Notes under the pieces: model-generated
Seen by the model: the letters and a program-made list of their open reading frames with translations, nothing else
Told to the model about the DNA's origin: nothing
Database searches by the model: none
Part shown: one piece after another, positions 44,131-53,404 of the stretch
Layout of the letters: each line of letters starts with the position of its first letter
How positions within the stretch are numbered: the stretch's first letter is position 1
Assembly: GCF_003977615.1 (NCBI RefSeq)
Contig: NZ_RYZR01000006.1
Span: 496,001 to 560,000 of the forward strand
Direction of reading: 5' to 3'
Length of the DNA: 64,000 nt
From: Dyella dinghuensis
Lineage (GTDB): Bacteria > Pseudomonadota > Gammaproteobacteria > Xanthomonadales > Rhodanobacteraceae
Translations under genes and position numbers: made by a program

Positions 44131-46827
44131 ATGAATCCCATGAGCACTACGACACTTTCCCGCACATTCGCCATCCTGCTGACTACGCTCGCTGCGTCGG
44201 CGACGGCACAAACCACTGCAACGCAAATCAACACAGCGAAACAGGCGCCGTGGCTGGACACACACCAAAGCTTCGAGCAACGCGCCGCCGAACTCGTTGC
44301 GCGCATGACGCTGGAAGAAAAAGTCGCGCAGATGCAGAACACCGCACCGGCAATTCCGCGTCTCGGTGTTCCCGCTTACAACTGGTGGAGCGAGGGTCTG
44401 CACGGCGTCGCGCGCGCGGGACAGGCGACGGTGTTTCCACAAGCGATCGGTCTTGCAGCGACATTCGACCCGGCGCTGCTGAAGACGGAAGCGAACGCCA
44501 TTAGCGATGAAGCGCGCGCCAAGTACAACCAGTTTCAGCGCGAAGGCATGCACGAGCGCTACCAAGGGCTCAGCTTCTGGTCGCCCAATATCAACATTTT
44601 CCGCGACCCGCGCTGGGGCCGTGGACAGGAAACCTACGGCGAAGATCCCTATCTCACCTCGCGCATGGGCGTTGCTTTTGTGCAAGGCATGCAAGGCGAC
44701 GATGCGCACTATCGCAAGCTCGATGCCACCGCCAAGCATTACGCCGTGCACAGCGGGCCGGAATCCACGCGCCATCACTTCGACGTCCATCCGTCCGATC
44801 GCGATCTCTACGAAACCTACCTACCCGCCTTCCAGGCACTCGTGCAGCAAGGGCAGGTGGATGCGGTGATGGGCGCCTACAATCGCGTGAACGGCGAACC
44901 GGCGACGGCCAGCCAGCTCCTGCTGCAAGACATCCTGCGGCGCGACTGGGGCTTCAAAGGCTATGTCGTATCCGACTGCGACGCCGTGGAAGACATCTAC
45001 AAGTATCACAAGGTCGTGAGCACGGCCGAGCAAGCCGCCGCGATGGCGGTGAAACACGGTGACGATCTCGATTGCGGCGACACGTACGCTGCCTTGGTCA
45101 ATGCCGTGCATCAGGGTCTGGTGAGCGAAGCCGACATCGACGTAGCGGTCACGCGTTTGATGACCGCACGCATGCGCCTTGGCATGTTCGACCCGCCCGC
45201 GATGGTGCCGTGGTCGAAGCTGCCCTACTCGGTAAACCAGGCGCCGGAACACGATGCACTTGCGCAGCGCACGGCCGACGAATCGCTGGTGCTGCTGAAG
45301 AACAACGGCCTGCTGCCGCTTTCGCGCGACGTCAAGCGCATCGCCGTGATCGGGCCTACCGCCGACAGCGTTCGAGCGCTGCTCGGTAACTACAACGGTA
45401 CACCGGCAGCCCCGGTGACGATTCTCGCCGGTATCCGCGCAGCCGTACCGCAAGCACAAGTCACCTATGCGAGTGGCGCGGAACTGGTGGAAGGCATGGG
45501 CGGCCATGGCGATGCCATGCTGATCGTACCGGCTTACTTGCGTCCCTCGGCCACCAGCGATGAGCACGGATTGAAGGCCGAATATTTCCGCGGCGAAGGA
45601 TTCAACACCACACCGGTGGTCACCCGCACCGACGCAAGCATCGACTTTCGCTGGGACGACGCCACACCCACCGACGACATGGTGATGCAGGGAGAACTGC
45701 CTGCCGAAAAAGCGCTGTCGACCAACAACTTCAGCGTGCGCTGGAGCGGCCAACTGCTGCCGCCCGTCTCCGGCCACTACACCTTGGATGCCGCCGCGCT
45801 CGACGGCTTCCGTATCTACATCGACAACAAGCTGGTGCTTGATGGTTGGGATGTTGGCGACACTGCCAAAACACCCAAGCAGGTCCAACTCGATCTTAAA
45901 GCCGGCCAGCCTTACGACCTGCGCATCGAATACGCCAAGAACAACAAGAACGACAACGTGCAACTTGCGTGGCATTTGCCGAACGCCAAGCCGCCGTTCG
46001 ACGAAGCACTGGATGCTGCACGCAATGCCGACGTGGTCGTGTTCGTCGGCGGCCTCACCGCCGAGCTGGAAGGCGAACAGATGGACGTGAGCTACCCCGG
46101 TTTTGCGGGCGGCGATCGGACCGATCTACGCCTGCCCGCCACGCAGGAAAAGTTGCTGGAAGCACTGCAAGCCACAGGCAAACCTGTGGTGCTGGTGCTG
46201 ACCAGCGGTTCCGCGCTGGCGGTCGACTGGGCGCAACAACACGTACCGGCGATCATGATGGCCTGGTATCCAGGCCAACGCGGCGGCACGGCGGTAGCCG
46301 ATGCATTGTTCGGCACCACCGATCCGGCGGGCCGCCTACCGGTGACTTTCTACAAGGGCGACGAAACACTGCCTGCCTTCGACGACTACCGCATGGACGG
46401 CCGCACGTACCGTTACTTCAAAGGCACGCCGCTCTATCCCTTCGGCTATGGTCTGTCCTACACGCGCTTTACTTATTCGGCGCTGCAACTGACAAACAAT
46501 CGTCTGCGCGCCGACGAAACATTTACTGCTTCGGTGGATGTCGCCAACAGTGGTGCGCGCGAAGGCGACGAGGTGGTGCAGCTCTACTTGCGCGCACTGG
46601 ATGCGCCACATGCACGTGCCAACCGCGAACTGCGTGGCTTCGCACGCATCCACTTGAAGCCGGGTGAGCACAAACGCGTGAGCTTCGACATCACGCCCAC
46701 GCGCGACCTGCACTATTACGACGAACAGAAACGCGGCTACGCCGTCGATGCGGGACGCTATGAAGTGGAAATCGGCGCATCCAGCGCCGACATCCGCCAG
46801 CACGCGCCGTTCGAAGTGCACATGTAA
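44131..46827 (+). CDS. GH3 beta-xylosidase with PA14 insert
   Basis: 898 residues from ATG 44131 (a second ATG at 44140 is also possible). A signal peptide ends near AASATAQ. The N-terminal GH3 domain begins MTLEEKVAQMQN, with substrate residues KHYAVHSGPESTRHHFDV and the nucleophile Asp282 in YVVSDCDAVEDIY. A PA14 domain is inserted near residues 480-620 (GLKAEYFRGEGF; GRIYIDNKLVL-like FRIYIDNKLVLDGWD). The C-terminal GH3_C and fibronectin III-like domains follow (GYGLSYTRFTYS; EVVQLYLRALDAP). It most likely releases xylose from xylo-oligosaccharides in the periplasm. Confidence 0.9.
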   Translation: MNPMSTTTLSRTFAILLTTLAASATAQTTATQINTAKQAPWLDTHQSFEQRAAELVARMTLEEKVAQMQNTAPAIPRLGVPAYNWWSEGLHGVARAGQATVFPQAIGLAATFDPALLKTEANAISDEARAKYNQFQREGMHERYQGLSFWSPNINIFRDPRWGRGQETYGEDPYLTSRMGVAFVQGMQGDDAHYRKLDATAKHYAVHSGPESTRHHFDVHPSDRDLYETYLPAFQALVQQGQVDAVMGAYNRVNGEPATASQLLLQDILRRDWGFKGYVVSDCDAVEDIYKYHKVVSTAEQAAAMAVKHGDDLDCGDTYAALVNAVHQGLVSEADIDVAVTRLMTARMRLGMFDPPAMVPWSKLPYSVNQAPEHDALAQRTADESLVLLKNNGLLPLSRDVKRIAVIGPTADSVRALLGNYNGTPAAPVTILAGIRAAVPQAQVTYASGAELVEGMGGHGDAMLIVPAYLRPSATSDEHGLKAEYFRGEGFNTTPVVTRTDASIDFRWDDATPTDDMVMQGELPAEKALSTNNFSVRWSGQLLPPVSGHYTLDAAALDGFRIYIDNKLVLDGWDVGDTAKTPKQVQLDLKAGQPYDLRIEYAKNNKNDNVQLAWHLPNAKPPFDEALDAARNADVVVFVGGLTAELEGEQMDVSYPGFAGGDRTDLRLPATQEKLLEALQATGKPVVLVLTSGSALAVDWAQQHVPAIMMAWYPGQRGGTAVADALFGTTDPAGRLPVTFYKGDETLPAFDDYRMDGRTYRYFKGTPLYPFGYGLSYTRFTYSALQLTNNRLRADETFTASVDVANSGAREGDEVVQLYLRALDAPHARANRELRGFARIHLKPGEHKRVSFDITPTRDLHYYDEQKRGYAVDAGRYEVEIGASSADIRQHAPFEVHM

Positions 46828-46842
46828 CTTGCATGGCGCGCG

Positions 46843-47829
46843 TTACTGCGCTGGATGTTCTGCACGCACATAACCGCGCAGCCATACCAGCGCAGGACGC
46901 TCGCTGCCGTCCTTGCGGACGAGATTGGCGCCTTGCGCATCGCGCCACAAACCGGGGCGGAATCCCCACAGCGTGATGCCTTTTACCGCAGGATCGTCCC
47001 AGAACAAGGGAAACACGCGCTGGTATTCGCGCAGTTGCGTCGCGTCGTTGCGGCCATCGATGTCCATCTCGGTGATGTAGATCGGCAAGCCTGTGGCAGC
47101 CAGCGTATCGAGGTCGGCACGCAAGGTTGTCGCAGACACGCCATGCGTTTCGAAGGCATGCGCCTGGACGCCGATGCCGTCGATCAGATGATCGTGTTGC
47201 AATAGTTCGATGATTGAGCGGTAACGCGCCGTATCCCTGGGTGTGTTGATGATGCTGTAGTCGTTGATCAGCAGTTTGGCGTGCGGAAAGCGCGGGCGCG
47301 CCATCCGGAAGGCGATAAGCACCCAATCCCAACCGGTGGCGCCCTTACCACCTAGCGCCTGCAGGTAGTTGCCGCCGTCCTCGTAACGTGTGCTTGGCGG
47401 GTGATGCAGCGATTCATTCACCACTTCGACGAAATCCGCATCCGGATAACGCGCCGCTGCGGCATCCATCCACTTCTCGATTTCCTTGCGTTGCTCGTCC
47501 GGCGGCAGGTGTAGCATCCACGTCGGCTGCTGACGGCCCCATACCAGCACATGCAGATGAAAAAGAATGCCGTGCGATTTGGCGAAGTGATACGCATCAT
47601 CCAGCGCCGTCCAATCGAACTGGCCGCGCACGGGTTCCGTGCTGCCCCATTTGCCGGCGTTTTCCGGCGTGAGTTTGTTCCAGTAGTTGGCGAAGTCTTG
47701 TGCTTGTTTGGCGCTGTATGTACAGCCCAGAAACTTCGGCTGGCCCGCAGCCAGCGGTCCTTGTTGTGCGTGAAGTGCAAGCGGCAACAACAGCAATAGG
47801 CCCGAAAACCTCATGATGGTCTTGCGCAT
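46843..47829 (-). CDS. GH10 endo-1,4-beta-xylanase
   Basis: 328 residues from ATG 47829, with GGGGGAAGGA upstream. A signal peptide ends near LALHAQQ. The GH10 TIM barrel is complete: NKLTPENAGKWGSTEP, FHLHVLVWGRQQPTWM, acid/base Glu139 in DFVEVVNESL, nucleophile Glu254 in IYITEMDIDG and WGFRPGLWRD at the end. No carbohydrate-binding module, so it may act on soluble or imported xylan pieces. It is transcribed away from the symporter gene with a perfect xyl-box between them. Confidence 0.95.
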   Translation of the reverse strand: MRKTIMRFSGLLLLLPLALHAQQGPLAAGQPKFLGCTYSAKQAQDFANYWNKLTPENAGKWGSTEPVRGQFDWTALDDAYHFAKSHGILFHLHVLVWGRQQPTWMLHLPPDEQRKEIEKWMDAAAARYPDADFVEVVNESLHHPPSTRYEDGGNYLQALGGKGATGWDWVLIAFRMARPRFPHAKLLINDYSIINTPRDTARYRSIIELLQHDHLIDGIGVQAHAFETHGVSATTLRADLDTLAATGLPIYITEMDIDGRNDATQLREYQRVFPLFWDDPAVKGITLWGFRPGLWRDAQGANLVRKDGSERPALVWLRGYVRAEHPAQ

Positions 47830-47887
47830 GATCCTTCCCCCGAACATGGATTCATCGTCTGACGGCAGTGTGCGCGCCGTGGATTTA

Positions 47888-47901
47888 TGGTAGCGCTACC
47901 A
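47888..47901. promoter_or_regulatory. Perfect palindromic xyl-box upstream of the xylanase
   Basis: TGGTAGCGCTACCA is a perfect 14-base palindrome, 58 bases upstream of the xylanase start. It is the most symmetrical copy of the AGCGCT-type box in this window. Confidence 0.75.
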
Positions 47902-48024
47902 ATCATTGCAGCAACGCGCGCCAAAGTCACATGCAACGCAGCAATAGGCACGCCGTATCCGGTGCGTTTTCACTTAGCCGAAGAAGTCATGGAAATTGCT
48001 GCCATGCAGCGTGTCCGGTCTGAT

Positions 48025-48038
48025 TGTTAGCGCTACCT
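48025..48038 (+). promoter_or_regulatory. Xyl-box-like site upstream of the GPH symporter
   Basis: TGTTAGCGCTACCT lies about 150 bases before the symporter ATG and 124 bases from the perfect box, so the pair could support looping by a LacI-type tetramer. It matches the palindrome at 12 of 14 positions. The rest of the 355-base divergent region shows no credible gene. Confidence 0.65.
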
Positions 48039-48184
48039 TTCTGGTGTTCCGTCAGAGCTGGCGGCCACCCATGGCTGCCGACGTTCGTGGATCAGGGCGG
48101 CGGACCGGATGGCTCCGCACGGGGGCACAGTTCCGGCGCCGCGCATTCGCGCGGACCGATATCCAACAGGCAGTATCGGCGCGC

Positions 48185-49669
48185 ATGAGCAACGACAACT
48201 CGCAAGCACTCTCCGTGATGGAGAAGATCGGCTACAGCCTCGGCGACCTCGCTGCCAACCTGATTTTCCAGACGCTGGTGAGCTTTCTCGCCTTCTTCTA
48301 CACCGACGTGTACCGCATTCCCGCCGAAACGGCCGCCACGGTGATCTTTGCTGTCGGCTTGCTCGGCGCGTTCGTGTTCACGCCGGTGATGGGGCTGGTC
48401 GCCGATCGCACGCATACACGCTGGGGCAAGTTCAGACCGTGGCTGTTATGGACGGCGATTCCGTTTGGCGTGTTCGCGTTGCTTGCCTTCAGCACACCGA
48501 ATCTGGGTGAGCATGGCAAAGTGGCGTATGCGCTCGCCAGCTACACGCTGTTGATGGGTATCTACATCGCCAACAATCTGCCGTATTCGGCGTTGAGTGG
48601 CGTGCTGACCGGCAACATGGATCAACGCAACAGTCTTTCGTCGTATCGCTTCGTGGCGGTGATGATTGCGCAGTTCATCATCCAGGTGTTGTTGCTGCCG
48701 CTGGTGCTGATTCTTGGTCATGGCGACAAGGCCGCGGGTTTCGAACACGTCATGGCGTTGTTCGCGGTGGTGGGCACAATATTTTTCTTGATTACGTTTT
48801 TCACCACGCGCGAACGCGTCGTATCGACGGCAGCGCAAAGCTCCAGCATTCGGCAGGATCTCGCCGATCTCGCTGTCAATCGCCCGTGGCAGATCATGCT
48901 GGCGCTGACGGTGCTGGTGTTCGTCACGCTGGCACTGAAGGGCGGCATGTATGTGTATTACTTCAAGTACTACCTGGACGGCGATGACCTGGCACGCTTC
49001 CTGGAAAACATCGGCTTCAACCATTTCATCGGCGGCTTGAACGCGCTGTTGGTGAGCGTGGGGCTCACCGGTTTTCAGTGGCCGAAGGACGCTCCGACGT
49101 CGGCTTTCAGTCTGTTCAGCGCAGGTGGGATCCTCTGCATGATCATCGGCATCGGTTTTTCGCGCCGGCTGGCGGAGCGCTACGGCAAGCGCGATGTGTT
49201 CGGCGGTGCGCTGCTGCTTTCCACGGTGTGTCTGCTGGCCTTTGCGTTGTATTCGCCGCAGTCGGTGGGTCTGGTGATTCTGTCCTACATGCTGCACGGC
49301 TTTTTCTACGGCATTACGACGCCGCTGCTGTGGGCGATGGTGGCGGATGTGGCCGACTACTCGGAATGGAAAAATCATCGTCGCGCGACGGCCATCGTGT
49401 TCTCCGCCATTCTGTGCGGACTGAAGGCTGGCCTTTCGATCGGCGGTGCGTTGGTCGCGCAGATCCTTTCCATCTACGGCTACGTGCCGGATCACGCCGT
49501 GCAATCGCCTGACGCAGTGCACGGCATCAAGCTGGCGGTGAGTGTGTATTGCTCCATTCCTTTCCTGCTCGGCGTGGCGCTTTTGTTCCTCTACAAGATC
49601 GACAAGCGCACCGAGACGCACATCGAGCAGGAACTGGCTACGCGCCGCCTGCAAACCGCTGCGGCTTAA
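48185..49669 (+). CDS. GPH-family (glycoside-pentoside-hexuronide) sugar symporter, XynP/XylP-like
   Basis: 494 residues from ATG 48185. Twelve helices with the GPH signature: KIGYSLGDLAANLIFQ at the start, DRTHTRWGKFRPW in the loop after helix 2, NNLPYSALSGVLTGN, and ADVADYSEWKNHRRATAIVF near residue 395. Family members move melibiose, lactose or xylosides with a cation; next to GH10, GH43 and the epimerase, it probably imports xylo-oligosaccharides across the inner membrane. A frame extension to 47996 looks non-coding. Confidence 0.88.
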   Translation: MSNDNSQALSVMEKIGYSLGDLAANLIFQTLVSFLAFFYTDVYRIPAETAATVIFAVGLLGAFVFTPVMGLVADRTHTRWGKFRPWLLWTAIPFGVFALLAFSTPNLGEHGKVAYALASYTLLMGIYIANNLPYSALSGVLTGNMDQRNSLSSYRFVAVMIAQFIIQVLLLPLVLILGHGDKAAGFEHVMALFAVVGTIFFLITFFTTRERVVSTAAQSSSIRQDLADLAVNRPWQIMLALTVLVFVTLALKGGMYVYYFKYYLDGDDLARFLENIGFNHFIGGLNALLVSVGLTGFQWPKDAPTSAFSLFSAGGILCMIIGIGFSRRLAERYGKRDVFGGALLLSTVCLLAFALYSPQSVGLVILSYMLHGFFYGITTPLLWAMVADVADYSEWKNHRRATAIVFSAILCGLKAGLSIGGALVAQILSIYGYVPDHAVQSPDAVHGIKLAVSVYCSIPFLLGVALLFLYKIDKRTETHIEQELATRRLQTAAA

Positions 49670-49707
49670 CCACTCATCCATCGACTCTTCATCGACTCAC
49701 TGCCGCC

Positions 49708-50724
49708 ATGTCCGACGACCTCAGTCCCGCCGAACTCGATCACTTCCGGCAACGCGCCATCTCGCAGCCACTGGTGACACACCTTTACACGGCAGACCCC
49801 TCCGCGCACGTGTTCGAAGGCAGGCTCTACGTCTATCCCTCGCACGACATCGAAGGTGGCGTGCCCTTCGACGATTTGGGCAGTCATTTCTGCATGGAGG
49901 ACTATCACGTCTTTCGGCAGGACACGCCGATGAGTGCGCCGGTGGATTGCGGCGTCGCGCTGCACATCAAAGACGTGCCGTGGGCAGAAAAGCAGATGTG
50001 GGCACCGGACGCTGCTTATAAAAACGGCCAGTACTACCTTTATTTCCCGGCGAAGCGTGCGGATGGCCTGTTCCAGATCGGCGTCGCGGTGAGCAACCGG
50101 CCAGAAGGCCCTTTCAAGGCTGAAGTGGAAGCGATCGTCGGCAGTTATTCCATCGATCCTGCCGTGCTGCGCGACGAAGATGGCGCGTACTACATGGCGT
50201 TCGGCGGTTTGTGGGGTGGCCAGCTGCAGAGTTATCGCGACAATGCATACGCGCAAACGAACGCGGAACCGGCCGACGACGAACCCGCGCTCGGTCCTCG
50301 CATCGCCCGGCTCAGCGACGACATGAAACAGTTCGCCGAACCCTCGCGCGAAATCGTGATCCTCGACGAACACGGTCAGCCGTTACGTGCCGGCGATCAT
50401 GCGCGCCGCTATTTCGAAGGGCCGTGGTTGCACAAATATCGCGGCAAGTACTACCTCTCCTATTCCACCGGCAACACGCACTTGCTCTGCTATGCGACCG
50501 CGGACAACGTGTATGGCCCCTACACGTGGCAGGGCGTGATTCTCACGCCGGTGGTGGGCTGGACCACGCACCATTCCATCGTGGCGTTCGATGGCAAATG
50601 GTGGCTGTACTACCACGACGCATTGTTGTCGGATGGCGTCACGCACTTGCGCTCGATCAAAGTCACCGAGCTGCGCTATGACGACGACGGCCGCATCGAG
50701 ACGTTGCACCCGTATGGCAAGTGA
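49708..50724 (+). CDS. GH43 beta-xylosidase/arabinofuranosidase
   Basis: 338 residues from ATG 49708, without a signal peptide, so cytoplasmic. The five-bladed propeller active site is complete: Asp30 in TADPSAHVF, Asp150 in SYSIDPAVLRD and Glu237 in YFEGPWLHKY. It would trim arabinose or xylose from oligosaccharides brought in by the symporter gene 39 bases upstream. Subfamily and precise linkage cannot be read by eye. Its end overlaps the epimerase start by 11 bases. Confidence 0.88.
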   Translation: MSDDLSPAELDHFRQRAISQPLVTHLYTADPSAHVFEGRLYVYPSHDIEGGVPFDDLGSHFCMEDYHVFRQDTPMSAPVDCGVALHIKDVPWAEKQMWAPDAAYKNGQYYLYFPAKRADGLFQIGVAVSNRPEGPFKAEVEAIVGSYSIDPAVLRDEDGAYYMAFGGLWGGQLQSYRDNAYAQTNAEPADDEPALGPRIARLSDDMKQFAEPSREIVILDEHGQPLRAGDHARRYFEGPWLHKYRGKYYLSYSTGNTHLLCYATADNVYGPYTWQGVILTPVVGWTTHHSIVAFDGKWWLYYHDALLSDGVTHLRSIKVTELRYDDDGRIETLHPYGK

Positions 50725-51568
50725 CGTGGCACGCGACGCTGCGCAACAGTCGCTGCCGCCGGGCGAATTGATTCACATCGGCAACGACACACTTGCGGTG
50801 ACCATCGCGCCGCATGCCGGCGGCCGCATTGCGCAGATCATGTGCGAAGGCGTCACATGGCTCGCTAGCCACAGCGATGCGAACGCTGCTGCCATCGCCT
50901 GGGGCAGTTATCCGATGTTGCCGTGGGTTGGGCGTATTCGGCATGGCCGCTTCCGCTTCGGCGGGCAGGCCTACCAGTTGCCGATCAACCTGGGCCCGCA
51001 TGCTATCCACGGCGTCGGCTTCGTCTTGCCGTGGCAGGTAGCGGCGCATACCTCGACGCAAATCGAATTGATACTTCCGTTGCCCGAGGACGAGCGCTGG
51101 CCATTCGGTGGCACCGCACGCCAGCGCATCGCGATAGAAGGCCGCACCTTGCGGCTGGAACTCGCCGTCACTGCTGGCGCGCAAGCGATGCCAAAACCCG
51201 TGCTCGGATGGCATCCATGGTTCGTCAAACCCGATGCCATCGAGTTTCGGCCCGATGCGATGTATCCGCGTGATGGCGAAGGTATCGCCGTGCGCCCGTT
51301 GCAACCGCCAACGCCCGGTCCATGGGACGACTGTTTCATCAACACGCATCCGGTGTTATTGCATCGCGGCGTACAAACGCTGCGCCTCGCATCCGATGGC
51401 GATCATTGGGTGATTTACGACGAGCCGGTACAAACCACCTGCGTGGAACCACAAAGTGGTCCACCGGACGCGTTCAACCTCGATCCCGTCGCCCTGGCAT
51501 CCGGCGCAACGGCCTCGACATGGTTCACGCTGGAGTGGCTGACTGGCGAGGCGAAAAGCCGGGACTGA
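50714..51568 (+). CDS. Aldose 1-epimerase family protein
   Basis: 284 residues from ATG 50714, overlapping the GH43 end by 11 bases. Galactose-mutarotase-like features: GNDTLAVTIAPHAGGRIAQI, LPWVGRIRHGRFRFGGQAY, the substrate His in NLGPHAIHGVGF, and GWHPWFVKP. The C-terminal Glu/Gln block is CVEPQSGPPDAFN. It would speed interconversion of alpha- and beta-xylose (or arabinose) before isomerisation by XylA. Last gene of the symporter-GH43-epimerase unit. Confidence 0.87.
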   Translation: MASDVARDAAQQSLPPGELIHIGNDTLAVTIAPHAGGRIAQIMCEGVTWLASHSDANAAAIAWGSYPMLPWVGRIRHGRFRFGGQAYQLPINLGPHAIHGVGFVLPWQVAAHTSTQIELILPLPEDERWPFGGTARQRIAIEGRTLRLELAVTAGAQAMPKPVLGWHPWFVKPDAIEFRPDAMYPRDGEGIAVRPLQPPTPGPWDDCFINTHPVLLHRGVQTLRLASDGDHWVIYDEPVQTTCVEPQSGPPDAFNLDPVALASGATASTWFTLEWLTGEAKSRD

Positions 51569-51629
51569 GACGATCGGGCGCGATCAGATACAACGAATGT
51601 CATTCGTGATTTCTACTATCCGCCCGGAG

Positions 51630-51647
51630 CGCCCCACTAGGTGGGGG
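51630..51647 (+). terminator. Hairpin after the epimerase gene
   Basis: Arms CGCCCCAC and GTGGGGG surround a 3-base loop about 60 bases after the epimerase stop. No T-run follows, so it may be a weak terminator or end-stabilising stem. Confidence 0.35.
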
Positions 51648-51773
51648 CACCGCCCGCGATATCCGCTTTAGCACTTCGGGAGCAAACTGGAGCGATCGAG
51701 CCTCTCAATGCGACAGCAAAGTTTGCGAAGAGCGTACATACTTGAGAGCGGTGCTCGACGGCCTGGGTCAGCG

Positions 51774-51812
51774 TGCACCAAAGCATTACAATAAACGCCC
51801 TATTTTGGTGCA
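51774..51812. promoter_or_regulatory. NtrC-like enhancer dyad upstream of glnA
   Basis: Perfect 9-base arms TGCACCAAA (51774-51782) and TTTGGTGCA (51804-51812) match the two halves of NtrC sites, but are separated by 21 bases instead of being contiguous. They lie about 90-127 bases upstream of the predicted sigma-54 start, where NtrC enhancers normally act. Confidence 0.5.
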
Positions 51813-51873
51813 AAAGTATTTCGTTTTGCCGCGTAACCTAATTTAACTTTCTGATTCTGAAAGCGTTATGCAG

Positions 51874-51890
51874 TTGGTACGAAGCTTGCC
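51874..51890 (+). promoter_or_regulatory. Sigma-54 promoter of glnA
   Basis: TTGGTACGAAGCTTGCC fits the -24/-12 consensus TTGGCACG-N4-TTGCW, with GG at 51876-51877 and GC at 51888-51889 separated by exactly ten bases. The start would fall near 51901, giving a leader of about 31 bases before ATG 51932. Confidence 0.7.
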
Positions 51891-51931
51891 AATATGCACG
51901 CGTGCTGTTCAACCCATCTTGAGGTTTCCCC

Positions 51932-53344
51932 ATGTCCGCCGTCAAAAAAGTACTCGACCTTATCCAGGAACATGACGTCGAGTTCGTCGACTTTCGTTTT
52001 GCCGACATGCTCGGCAAGCACCACCACGTGACCTTCCCCTCGCACACGATCGACGAGTCGATCTTCGAGGACGGCAAGATGTTCGACGGCTCCTCGATCT
52101 CGGGCTGGAAGGGCATCAACGAATCGGACATGGTGCTGCTGCCCGACCCGGCCACGGCCTACCTCGATCCGTTCAGCGGCCACACGCAGCTCGTTCTGCA
52201 TTGCGACGTGCTGGAACCGAGCACCATGCAGGCCTATGGCCGCGACCCGCGCTCCATCGCCAAGCGCGCCGAGGCATTCCTCAAGTCCACCGGTATCGCC
52301 GACACCGCGTTCTTCGGTCCGGAGCCTGAATTCTTCATCTTCGATTCCGTGCGCTGGCAGAACGACATGGGCCGCGTGTTCTATGAAATCGAATCGCAGG
52401 AAGCCGCGTGGAGTTCGCGCTTCAAATACGACGAGGGCAACAGCGGCCATCGTCCGGGTGTGAAGGGTGGTTACTTCCCCGTGAGCCCGGTCGATTCGCT
52501 GAACGATCTGCGCGCCGACATGTGCAAAGTGCTGGAATCGCTGGGCCAGGTGGTGGAAGTGCATCATCACGAAGTGGCGAATGCGGGCCAGTGCGAGATC
52601 GGCGTGAAGTTCAACACGCTGGTGCAGAAGGCCGATGAATTGATGACGATGAAGTACGTCATCAAGAACGTCGCGCACCAGAACGGCAAGACCGTCACCT
52701 TCATGCCCAAGCCGATCGTCGGCGACAACGGCAGCGGCATGCACGTGCACCAGTCGTTGTCGAAGGACGGCAAGAATCTGTTTTCGGGCGATCTCTACGG
52801 CGGTCTTTCGCAGACAGCGCTGTGGTACATCGGCGGCATCTTCAAGCATGCACGCGCGATCAATGCGTTCGCCAACTCCACCACCAACAGCTACAAGCGC
52901 CTGGTGCCGGGTTTCGAAGCGCCGGTGATGCTGGCGTATTCCGCACGCAACCGTTCGGCCAGCTGCCGCATTCCGTTCGTGTCGAACCCGAAGGGTCGCC
53001 GCATCGAAGTGCGCTTCCCCGATCCGATGCAGTCCGGCTACCTCACGTTCACCGCGCTGATGATGGCGGGCCTGGACGGTATCTTGAACAAGATCGATCC
53101 GGGTGCGCCGGCCGACAAGGATCTCTACGATCTGCCGCCGGAAGAAGAGAAGAACATTCCGCAGGTGTGCTCCAGCCTCGACGCAGCGCTCGATGCGCTC
53201 GACAAGGATCGCGACTTCCTCAAGGCCGGCGGTGTGTTCAGCGACGACTTCATCGACGCGTACATCGAACTGAAGATGCAGGAAGTCACGCGTTACCGCG
53301 CCAGCACGCATCCGCTGGAATTCCAGATGTACTACGCGATCTGA
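51932..53344 (+). CDS. glnA: Type I glutamine synthetase
   Basis: 470 residues; ATG 51932 follows GAGG. It joins ammonia to glutamate with ATP. Signatures include [48 protein letters not shown], the ATP-binding [17 protein letters not shown], and [18 protein letters not shown]. Tyr399 in [17 protein letters not shown] marks adenylylation control by GlnE, so this is the regulated GSI-beta form. Upstream sigma-54 and NtrC-like sites fit nitrogen control; an intrinsic terminator follows. Confidence 0.97.
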   Translation: MSAVKKVLDLIQEHDVEFVDFRFADMLGKHHHVTFPSHTIDESIFEDGKMFDGSSISGWKGINESDMVLLPDPATAYLDPFSGHTQLVLHCDVLEPSTMQAYGRDPRSIAKRAEAFLKSTGIADTAFFGPEPEFFIFDSVRWQNDMGRVFYEIESQEAAWSSRFKYDEGNSGHRPGVKGGYFPVSPVDSLNDLRADMCKVLESLGQVVEVHHHEVANAGQCEIGVKFNTLVQKADELMTMKYVIKNVAHQNGKTVTFMPKPIVGDNGSGMHVHQSLSKDGKNLFSGDLYGGLSQTALWYIGGIFKHARAINAFANSTTNSYKRLVPGFEAPVMLAYSARNRSASCRIPFVSNPKGRRIEVRFPDPMQSGYLTFTALMMAGLDGILNKIDPGAPADKDLYDLPPEEEKNIPQVCSSLDAALDALDKDRDFLKAGGVFSDDFIDAYIELKMQEVTRYRASTHPLEFQMYYAI

Positions 53345-53370
53345 TCGCGCTTACATTGCAGGTGTGCAAG

Positions 53371-53404
53371 ACAACGGGCGCTTTTCGGCGCCCGTTGTTT
53401 TACT
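53371..53404. terminator. Intrinsic terminator after glnA
   Basis: Perfect 11-base arms ACAACGGGCGC and GCGCCCGTTGT with loop TTTTCG, followed by TTTTA on the plus strand. It lies between glnA and the convergent diguanylate cyclase gene and the latter's stop codon falls in its 3' edge, so it may serve both strands. Confidence 0.85.

Noticed and set aside
47996-48184. N-terminal extension of the GPH symporter
   Set aside because: Arg-rich, not conserved-looking, and it would run through the xyl-box region; ATG 48185 starts right before the conserved first helix.
51866-53311. 481-codon frame on the minus strand opposite glnA
   Set aside because: Shadow of glutamine synthetase; no family resemblance, no ribosome site.
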